Positions 51,916 through 58,127 of a DNA stretch of 64,000 nt are shown one piece after another (positions within the stretch are counted from its first letter, which is position 1; every line of letters starts with the position of its first letter). This DNA is from an uncultured Erysipelotrichaceae bacterium (GTDB lineage: Bacteria; Bacillota_I; Bacilli_A; Erysipelotrichales; Coprobacillaceae): the NCBI GenBank assembly GCA_910588075.1, contig CAJUOS010000006.1, forward strand, positions 1 to 64,000, given 5' to 3'. The translations under genes were made by a program, and so were the position numbers. The notes beneath the pieces are model-generated. The model saw only the letters and a list, made by a program, of their open reading frames with translations, had not been told where the DNA came from and ran no database searches.

Positions 51916-51940
51916 GAGAGAGCTCTTATCCTTTTCTTTT
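51909..51940 (+). terminator. Terminator of gpmI
   Basis: AGGATAAGAG (51909-51918) / CTCTTATCCT (51923-51932), 4-nt loop, T-rich tail; contains the stop codon. Confidence 0.85.
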
Positions 51941-51980
51941 GGTAATGTTTATGATATATTTAAACCAATGGAGTGAGAAG

Positions 51981-52490
51981 ATGAAGAAAAAAATTATTTT
52001 TTTATTATCATTATTTTTTTTATTAGGTTGTCAAAGTCAACCTGTTCAAAAATTAAAAATAAATGGAATTGAAAATATTCAATATGATGAGTTAATAAAG
52101 AATTTAAATTCCAATGTTACATTTATTATATATATTGGTAGACCAGATTGTGGTGATTGTCAACAATTCTATCCTGTTTTAGAAGAATATATTCAATCAC
52201 ATAAAGATACAGGAATATATTATTTGAATATTAAACAATTTAGAGACCAAGCTAAAAAAGAAGATGCAACAAAAGAAGAAAAAGATTTTTATAAAAATCT
52301 ATACGAAGAACTTCATTTTGATTGGACACCTACTATACATGTTATTTCTAATGGTCAATTTATAAAAACATATCAATATTTAAATGAAGATTATTTTGAA
52401 ATAAAAGATAGAAAAAAACAAAGAATGAAAAGACAAGAATTTTTAGATGAGTTTCAAATATTTATGGATGATTATTTTAAGGAGGATTAA
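51981..52490 (+). CDS. Thioredoxin-like lipoprotein
   Basis: 169 residues; ATG 51981 behind GGAGTGAGA. Signal with lipobox 'LFFLLGC' (lipid on Cys). Thioredoxin fold with 'GRPDCGDCQQFYP' as redox CxxC and the cis-Pro in 'FDWTPTIHVI'. It resembles the PedC/BrcD bacteriocin accessory group, but no bacteriocin genes are near. Likely an extracytoplasmic disulfide oxidoreductase. The next gene starts 3 nt after its stop. Confidence 0.8.
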   Translation: MKKKIIFLLSLFFLLGCQSQPVQKLKINGIENIQYDELIKNLNSNVTFIIYIGRPDCGDCQQFYPVLEEYIQSHKDTGIYYLNIKQFRDQAKKEDATKEEKDFYKNLYEELHFDWTPTIHVISNGQFIKTYQYLNEDYFEIKDRKKQRMKRQEFLDEFQIFMDDYFKED

Positions 52491-52493
52491 TAT

Positions 52494-53309
52494 ATGAAAG
52501 AATGTCCTAGATGTGGTTATAAGATAACTGATGAAGATAAATATTGTCCTCACTGTGGATTAGATTTACAAAGGCAATATAAACCATTACAAAGTAAAAA
52601 AGCAAAATCAACAAATTATTTATTATATGTTTTAATTCTTTTTTCTTTTGTAAGTATTCCATTATTATATTCACAAGTTTTAAATAACTTAACACAAAAT
52701 TTACCATTACCCCAACAAACCCAAAATACTTCTCAATTACCCAATATGATTGAGGCTGAGCCAACAGCTCTTTTACAATCTTTTGATACATTAGCAGACT
52801 ATAAACAAAAATATTCAAATGTATCATCTTTTATATCTAATATAGAAAATTATGAAAAATCTTTATTTGAGAAAGGGAATAATACATTCCAAAAAGAATA
52901 TAGTATACAAGTTTTAAATAATTATAATGTTTTATATAGATTGGTTTATACAACAACAATATCTGATCAATATGAAATAAAAATTGTGAAAGAATATGAT
53001 AGAGCTCATAATTATAATCGAGAAATTATATCTTTAAGAAAACACAATGCACAATTATTTGAAGAACTTTTATTAAACGAAGAAGAAAAACAAATGATTA
53101 ATAATTATATTGGTGATCAACAAGCTATTGATAAAGTGATTCAAGCCTATTCTTTACGTAAAGAAGAATTTCGTGATAAAAAAGAAAAAATAGGTCATTA
53201 TGGGTTAGGAACATATCAAGATAATATTTCATTTGTTGTTTATAGATATCATGATACTTATCAATCTGAATTAAAATATCAAAAAGAAATAAAAGATTAC
53301 TTAGGTTAA
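52494..53309 (+). CDS. Zinc-ribbon membrane protein, unknown function
   Basis: 271 residues after AAGGAGGATTA. N-terminal zinc ribbon 'CPRCGYKITDEDKYCPHCG' (cytosolic), one membrane helix (about 41-60), then an extracytoplasmic domain with charged helices. Architecture resembles TcaA-like or YvbJ-like Firmicute envelope proteins. Forms a two-gene unit with the thioredoxin-like lipoprotein. Similar ribbon architecture recurs at the window end (63414). Confidence 0.75.
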   Translation: MKECPRCGYKITDEDKYCPHCGLDLQRQYKPLQSKKAKSTNYLLYVLILFSFVSIPLLYSQVLNNLTQNLPLPQQTQNTSQLPNMIEAEPTALLQSFDTLADYKQKYSNVSSFISNIENYEKSLFEKGNNTFQKEYSIQVLNNYNVLYRLVYTTTISDQYEIKIVKEYDRAHNYNREIISLRKHNAQLFEELLLNEEEKQMINNYIGDQQAIDKVIQAYSLRKEEFRDKKEKIGHYGLGTYQDNISFVVYRYHDTYQSELKYQKEIKDYLG

Positions 53310-53336
53310 AAGAGAGATACATCTCTCTTTTTCTTT
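53308..53336 (+). terminator. Terminator of the lipoprotein unit
   Basis: AAAAGAGAGA (53308-53317) / TCTCTCTTTT (53322-53331), 4-nt loop, T-rich tail. Confidence 0.85.
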
Positions 53337-53384
53337 GCATTTAAGATAATATTAGATATAATAATAAAAATGGAGGAAAGATGG

Positions 53385-54185
53385 ATGAAAATATTATTTA
53401 GTGATTTTGATGGGACTTTGGTAGAAAATGATAAGGTATTGTCTCAAAAAAATAAAGAAATGATGAAAATATTACAAAAACAAGGACATTTGATGGTTAT
53501 ATGTACTGGTAGAAATATTAAAGAATTTCAAAGGGATCAAGAAATATTTGATTTTCCATTTGATTATCTTGTTTTGAATAATGGTGGACATATTGTTGAT
53601 AAAAACTATCATACTTTATATGAAAAAGTTATTGATAAACAAGTGGGAATAGATATTTTAAATCATACAACATCTTATCCTCATATGTGGTCTTATTTTT
53701 GTGATGGTAAAGAAACATATGCTTATAAAGATGGTATAACATATGATCATAGTATAGGAGATGTTGAAATTGATGCAGACTTTATCTCTTTATATCATCA
53801 AGCTCATCATTTTCAAATTATCTGTTTTAATCAAGATGATGCAGGTATGAAAGATACAAATATATGTTATGACTATGTTAAAAATAATTATCATGATGAT
53901 GTTGAAGCTTATTTTAATTTACATTATGTAGATGTTGTTCCAAGTGGATGTTCAAAGGGAACAGGTGTTCATAAATTATTAGAATTACTTTCTCAAAATA
54001 TAACAGAAGTTTATGCGGTGGGTGATTCATATAATGATTTATCTATGATACAAGAAGCTACTTATGGATATACATTTTGTTATGCTCATCAAGATATTAA
54101 ACAAGCAACTGATAGACATGTACAATATGTTTATGAAGTTATTGAAGATATGTTAGGAGGGAAATATGATGACTTGGCAAGATAA
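53385..54185 (+). CDS. Cof-type HAD phosphatase
   Basis: 266 residues; ATG 53385 after GGAGG. HAD motifs: I 'FSDFDGTLVENDK', II 'VICTGRN', III near 'GCSKGTGVHKLLE' (Lys) and IV 'AVGDSYNDLSMI'. The C2-type cap identifies the Cof subfamily, which dephosphorylates sugar phosphates, FMN or PLP. It overlaps the aminotransferase gene by 20 nt, so substrates may be related (for example a phosphorylated amino compound or PLP); inference only. Confidence 0.88.
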   Translation: MKILFSDFDGTLVENDKVLSQKNKEMMKILQKQGHLMVICTGRNIKEFQRDQEIFDFPFDYLVLNNGGHIVDKNYHTLYEKVIDKQVGIDILNHTTSYPHMWSYFCDGKETYAYKDGITYDHSIGDVEIDADFISLYHQAHHFQIICFNQDDAGMKDTNICYDYVKNNYHDDVEAYFNLHYVDVVPSGCSKGTGVHKLLELLSQNITEVYAVGDSYNDLSMIQEATYGYTFCYAHQDIKQATDRHVQYVYEVIEDMLGGKYDDLAR

Positions 54186-55218
54186 ACTCAGACAGGTTGA
54201 TCCTTATGAGGCAGGAGAACAACCTCAAATTAAAGACCTTATTAAATTAAATACAAATGAAAATCCTTATGATCCAGGTATAAAAGTTAAAGAGGCTATA
54301 CAATGTTTTCAATCTTCAGAATTAGCATTATATCCCAATCCAGATGCTGATGAGTTAAAGCATGTTATTGCTAAGTACCATGGTTTAAATGATAACCAAG
54401 TTTTTTTAGGAAATGGTTCTGATGAAGTTTTAGCACTTACTTTTTTAACATGTTTTAATGGACAAGAACCTATATTGTTTCCTGATATTAGTTATTCTTT
54501 TTATCCTGTTTATTGTCATTTGTATCATATTCCTTTTCAAAAACAACCATTAAATGAATTATTTGAAATTGTTAAAGAGGATTATTATCAACCAAATTCT
54601 GGAATTATCTTTCCAAATCCTAATGCTCCAACAGGTTGTTTAGTTTCATTAGAATTCATAGAAGATATTTTAAAACATAATTCGAATAGTGTTGTTGTTA
54701 TTGATGAAGCTTATATTGATTTTGGTGGTCAAAGTGCAGTTCCATTATTGAAAAAATATCCTCAACTTCTTATCATTCAAACATTTTCTAAATTTAGATC
54801 ATTAGCAGGGATTCGTTTAGGGGTTGCATTAGGAAATCCAGAACTTATTTCTAAGCTTTATGATGTAAAGAATTCATTTAATTCATATCCTATTGATAGA
54901 TTAGCACAAGTCATAGGAAAGGCAAGTATGGAAGATAGTGAATATATTCAAAATAATGCTCAAAAAATTATAAAAACAAGAGAATGGTTAAAAAAGGAAT
55001 TAAAGGATTTAGGTTTTGTGATGCCAGATTCATATGCTAACTTTGTATTTGTTAAGCATCCAGAGTATGATGCAGAAACATTATTTCATGAATTAAGAGC
55101 AAGAGGAATTTTAGTGCGTTATTTTAACAAAGAAAGAATTAATCAATATTTAAGAATAACGATTGGTACACAAGAACAGATGCAAAAATTAATAGAAGAA
55201 ATAAAATTCATTTTATAA
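54166..55218 (+). CDS. hisC: Histidinol-phosphate aminotransferase-like enzyme
   Basis: 350 residues; ATG 54166 (or 54169) after AGGAGGG. Fold-type I PLP enzyme: 'KLNTNENPYDPGIKV', 'FLGNGSDEVLALTF', 'FPNPNAPTGC', 'VIDEAYIDFGG', PLP Lys in 'QTFSKFRSLAGIRLG', and C-terminal 'YLRITIGT'. All are HisC-like. No other his genes are near, so it could also serve as an aromatic aminotransferase. Cotranslated with the HAD phosphatase. Confidence 0.85.
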   Translation: MMTWQDKLRQVDPYEAGEQPQIKDLIKLNTNENPYDPGIKVKEAIQCFQSSELALYPNPDADELKHVIAKYHGLNDNQVFLGNGSDEVLALTFLTCFNGQEPILFPDISYSFYPVYCHLYHIPFQKQPLNELFEIVKEDYYQPNSGIIFPNPNAPTGCLVSLEFIEDILKHNSNSVVVIDEAYIDFGGQSAVPLLKKYPQLLIIQTFSKFRSLAGIRLGVALGNPELISKLYDVKNSFNSYPIDRLAQVIGKASMEDSEYIQNNAQKIIKTREWLKKELKDLGFVMPDSYANFVFVKHPEYDAETLFHELRARGILVRYFNKERINQYLRITIGTQEQMQKLIEEIKFIL

Positions 55219-55246
55219 AAAATAAGACAAGCCAAAGGCTTGTCTT
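55217..55246 (-). terminator. Terminator between hisC and the esterase
   Basis: AAGACAAGCC (55224-55233) / GGCTTGTCTT (55237-55246). On the minus strand it is followed by A and T6; the plus strand lacks a good T-tract but may still use it. Confidence 0.8.
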
Positions 55247-56001
55247 TATGTTCTCCAAAGGAAATCCATATAAATTTGATTTTCTTTTTCCCAAGATGCT
55301 TCATTGTGTTTTCCACTTGTGATATTAATACAACAAGCAATACCTCTTTTTGTAAATTCTGAATAAAAATAAGACAATAATTGTTGCACACTTTCTAAAT
55401 GTTTTTGTCCATATGTTTCCCTTTTTCCATGACTTAAATAGACTCTCGTATCTGGACTCATTTGAGTTTTTTTAAGTTCATCTTTTAACTGATATTGACA
55501 AATACTGATGGATGATGATAAACATGCAGCTTTAGAAAAATACTGGTTATATTGAATAATTGTATAAAGCGCCATAAGTCCTCCCATAGAGCTTCCACCA
55601 ATACCAGTACATTCTCTAAATGGAATGGTGCGATAATGTTGATCAATAAATGGTTTAAGTTCATGAACAACCCAATCCATTAATTCTTTTCCTTTGCCTT
55701 GAATATCTCCTAAATGAGTTCCACTTAATTCATAGGGACAAAATTCATTTAATCTCTCTCTACCTTTATGATTACATTCTATACCAACAATAATAAAATC
55801 TTTACCATAATCATCTAAAAATTCTTTAAGTCCCCAAGATTTTCCATATGTTGCATCTTCATCATTGAATAAGTTATGTCCATCATACATATACATAACA
55901 GGATATCTTTCATCACATTCATAATAATGTTGAGGTAAGTATAAATGAATTGTTCTCATTAATTGAAAAGGGGTTATACATATATCAAATTTCTCTATCA
56001 T
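55246..56001 (-). CDS. Alpha/beta-hydrolase esterase (Fes/EstD-like)
   Basis: 251 residues; RBS AGGAGG. Esterase D/enterochelin-esterase-like fold: 'RTIHLYLPQHYYE', 'YPVMYMYDGHNLFND', nucleophile elbow 'GGSSMGG', and a C-terminal His in 'SGKHNEASWEKE'. Hydrolyses an ester of unknown nature; relatives act on siderophore esters, S-formylglutathione or acyl-sugars. The promoter has a MerR-type 19-bp spacer, which suggests induction by an electrophile, aldehyde or similar stress. No regulator gene is adjacent. Confidence 0.85.
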   Translation of the reverse strand: MIEKFDICITPFQLMRTIHLYLPQHYYECDERYPVMYMYDGHNLFNDEDATYGKSWGLKEFLDDYGKDFIIVGIECNHKGRERLNEFCPYELSGTHLGDIQGKGKELMDWVVHELKPFIDQHYRTIPFRECTGIGGSSMGGLMALYTIIQYNQYFSKAACLSSSISICQYQLKDELKKTQMSPDTRVYLSHGKRETYGQKHLESVQQLLSYFYSEFTKRGIACCINITSGKHNEASWEKENQIYMDFLWRT

Positions 56002-56023
56002 AAACTAAACCTCCTTAATCTAT

Positions 56024-56054
56024 ATAGTACACCTTAGAGTATACTTAAAGTCAA
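56024..56054 (-). promoter_or_regulatory. MerR-type promoter of the esterase gene
   Basis: Minus strand TTGACT (56049-56054), 19-bp spacer, TACTAT (56024-56029). The spacer region contains CTTAGAGTATACTTAAAG (56033-56050), a palindrome with core AGTATACT and CTT/AAG ends. A 19-bp spacer filled by such a palindrome is characteristic of MerR-family (AdhR/NmlR type) promoters. Confidence 0.75.
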
Positions 56055-56131
56055 GTATTTATAAAAATAAAGTATTTTTCTTTTTTGTAAGTAGAGAAGT
56101 ATGGTATAATGCAAAAAATAGGAGGAAGAAT

Positions 56132-56779
56132 ATGGATAGAGATTTTGTTGTTATTTTTGATTTAGATGGAACTTTATTAAATACAGATTTATTAATACAT
56201 AAGTCTTTTGAACATGTTTTTCACATTTATAAACCAGATTATCAATTAACTGAAGAAGAACATCTTTCTTTTTTAGGTCCACCTTTAAGAGAATCATTTC
56301 AAAGATATTTTCCCAATACGATGATAGATGAACTGGTTGCATGTTATAGAGAGCATAATCATAAAAATCATGAAAATTATGTAACCATTTATCCAACTGT
56401 AAAAGAAACATTAGATATTTTAAAACAAAAAGGTTATCCATTAGCACTTGTTACAACAAAATATAAAGAAGCTGCTTATATTGGTTTAAATCTTTTTGAT
56501 TTAACAAAATATTTTGATATTATTATTGGTGGAGAAGATGTTATTCATTCTAAACCTCATCCTGAAGGATTATTGAAAGTGATGAAAGAAACTGAATGTC
56601 GTCAAGGTGTTATGATAGGTGATAATGTAAGTGATATTCTTTCAGGAAAGCATGCTGGTATTTATACAATTGGTGTGAAATGGAGTCCAAAAGGTCAAGA
56701 AGAAATCAAACAACTAAAACCTGATTTGATGATTGATCAGATGAAAGAAATAATAAAATTTATAGAAAGGGTGAGTTAA
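56132..56779 (+). CDS. ppaX: HAD phosphatase, PpaX-like pyrophosphatase
   Basis: 215 residues; RBS AGGAGG. HAD motifs: I 'FDLDGTLLNTD', II 'LVTTKY', III Lys in 'HSKPHPEG', IV 'MIGDNVSDILSG'. N-terminal 'DLDGTLLNTDLLIHKSFEH' and the four-helix cap match PpaX, which hydrolyses the pyrophosphate made by HprK. A phosphoglycolate phosphatase is the alternative. It adjoins trxB with no gap; in B. subtilis ppaX is also in the trxB-rapZ-whiA region, supporting the name. Confidence 0.75.
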   Translation: MDRDFVVIFDLDGTLLNTDLLIHKSFEHVFHIYKPDYQLTEEEHLSFLGPPLRESFQRYFPNTMIDELVACYREHNHKNHENYVTIYPTVKETLDILKQKGYPLALVTTKYKEAAYIGLNLFDLTKYFDIIIGGEDVIHSKPHPEGLLKVMKETECRQGVMIGDNVSDILSGKHAGIYTIGVKWSPKGQEEIKQLKPDLMIDQMKEIIKFIERVS

Positions 56780-57682
56780 ATGTTAGATTTAATTATTGTT
56801 GGTGCTGGTCCAGCAGGATTGACAGCAGCACTTTATGCTTCTCGTGCTGGAGCGAATGTACTTGTTTTAGATGGAGGAGCACCAGGAGGAAAGCTGAATT
56901 TAACAGCGGAGATTGAAAATTATCCAGGAACAAAAATGAAAGGACCTGAGCTTGCTTACTCTATGTATGAACAATGTTTATCATTTGGAGCGAAACAAGA
57001 GTATGGTGAAGTAACAAAAATTGAAAATAAAGAAGATTATAAAATTGTTTATGTTGGTGATAAGTCATATGAAGCACGATATGTTTTGATTGCTACTGGA
57101 ACAAAGGAAAGAAAGATGAATATTCCTTTAGAAGAAGAAATGACAGGAAGAGGAGTTTCTTATTGTGCTGTTTGTGATGGCCCTTTTTTCAAGGGAAAAA
57201 CTGTTACTGTAATAGGTGGGGGAAATTCAGCTATTGAAGAATCTATCTATTTAAGTGATATTGCTGAAAAGGTCAATATTATTGTTAGACGTGATGTTTT
57301 ACGTGCAGATCAATATTTAGTTGATAAATTAAAACAAAAAGAAAATATTGAAATTCATTTTTTAAAAAAACCATATTCTATAGAAGTAACAGATCAAAAA
57401 GTAACAGGATTAGTTGTGTCTGATTCTAAAACAGAAGAACTATCTACAATTACGACACAAGGTATTTTCCCTTTTATAGGGTTAGATCCAATTACAGATT
57501 TTGTGAAAAATTTAGATATCATAGATGAATACGGATATATTTTAGTGGATGAAAATCAAGAAACAAAAGTCTCAGGAATATTTGCAGCAGGTGATGTTAC
57601 ATCAAAACAATTAAGACAAGTTGTAACAGCTACAAACGATGGTGCAATTGCAGGACAATATATTGCATCATTATTAAAATAA
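56780..57682 (+). CDS. trxB: Thioredoxin reductase
   Basis: 300 residues. FAD-binding 'IVGAGPAGLTAALYASRAG', redox-active 'CAVCDGPFFKGK' (CxxC), NADPH-binding 'VIGGGNSAIEESIYLS', C-terminal FAD motif 'GIFAAGDVTSKQLRQVVTA'. Slightly shorter than the typical 310-320 residues but complete. It starts directly after the ppaX stop. Confidence 0.96.
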   Translation: MLDLIIVGAGPAGLTAALYASRAGANVLVLDGGAPGGKLNLTAEIENYPGTKMKGPELAYSMYEQCLSFGAKQEYGEVTKIENKEDYKIVYVGDKSYEARYVLIATGTKERKMNIPLEEEMTGRGVSYCAVCDGPFFKGKTVTVIGGGNSAIEESIYLSDIAEKVNIIVRRDVLRADQYLVDKLKQKENIEIHFLKKPYSIEVTDQKVTGLVVSDSKTEELSTITTQGIFPFIGLDPITDFVKNLDIIDEYGYILVDENQETKVSGIFAAGDVTSKQLRQVVTATNDGAIAGQYIASLLK

Positions 57683-57706
57683 TATTGAGTATAATATTTA
57701 TATTTT

Positions 57707-57732
57707 GAAGTGTTTATAAACACTTCTTTTTT
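57707..57732 (+). terminator. Terminator of ppaX-trxB
   Basis: Perfect palindrome at 57707-57726 (arms GAAGTGTTTA / TAAACACTTC) followed by T6. Confidence 0.85.
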
Positions 57733-57760
57733 AATAAATACAAATTTTAACAAAAATATA

Positions 57761-57788
57761 TTGAATTTTATAAAAAATATGATATGCT
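57761..57788 (+). promoter_or_regulatory. Promoter of the riboswitch-protease transcript
   Basis: TTGAAT (57761-57766), 16 bp, TATGCT (57783-57788). Start near 57795, just ahead of the aptamer, giving a leader of about 330 nt. Confidence 0.6.
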
Positions 57789-57803
57789 ATCGTTGTAAAT
57801 TAA

Positions 57804-57873
57804 ATTAGCAAACCTATTGAAAGATAGGGACGCAAAGCTATAGGGTCTTTAAAATGACAGCCAGTTGCAATTA
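57804..57873 (+). ncRNA. Cyclic di-GMP-I (GEMM-I) riboswitch aptamer
   Basis: The core reads CAAACC-TATTGAAAGATA-GGG, ACGCAAAGC, TATAGGGTCT and GACAGCCAGTTGC in the GEMM-I order. It includes the GAAA tetraloop, the conserved ACGCAAAGC that contacts c-di-GMP, and closing helix P1 (GCAA with TTGC). The downstream intrinsic terminators give a transcriptional switch. No GGDEF or EAL gene is in the window. Confidence 0.95.
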
Positions 57874-57908
57874 TTTATAAACTATATGTGATTATATTTA
57901 ATGATAAT

Positions 57909-57945
57909 GGCTCTATTTATAAGATAAATGGAGTCTTTATTTTTT
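57909..57945 (+). terminator. First riboswitch terminator
   Basis: GGCTCTATTTAT (57909-57920) / ATAAATGGAGTC (57924-57935) with two G-T pairs, then T-rich sequence. It lies 36 nt after the aptamer. Confidence 0.8.
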
Positions 57946-57979
57946 AATCATGTTCATAATTTTATAATTAATCGTAATG

Positions 57980-58010
57980 GCTCCTGACTTTAAAAGATAG
58001 GAGCTTTTAT
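57980..58010 (+). terminator. Second, tandem terminator before the protease
   Basis: GCTCCT (57980-57985) / AGGAGC (57999-58004), then TTTTATT. Both hairpins are preceded by AATGG and have similar 5' arms, so the second may be a duplicated terminator. From 58011 to 58127 I see only leader sequence and the RBS AGAGGT. Confidence 0.6.
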
Positions 58011-58127
58011 TATGATGACAATCTAAAACAATGAATTAAGACATTGTTATGGATTGTATAATAAGGACCCTAAAATTGTAATAAAAAGAATAAAATTATC
58101 AATAAGGGATAGAGGTTGAATGTGATT

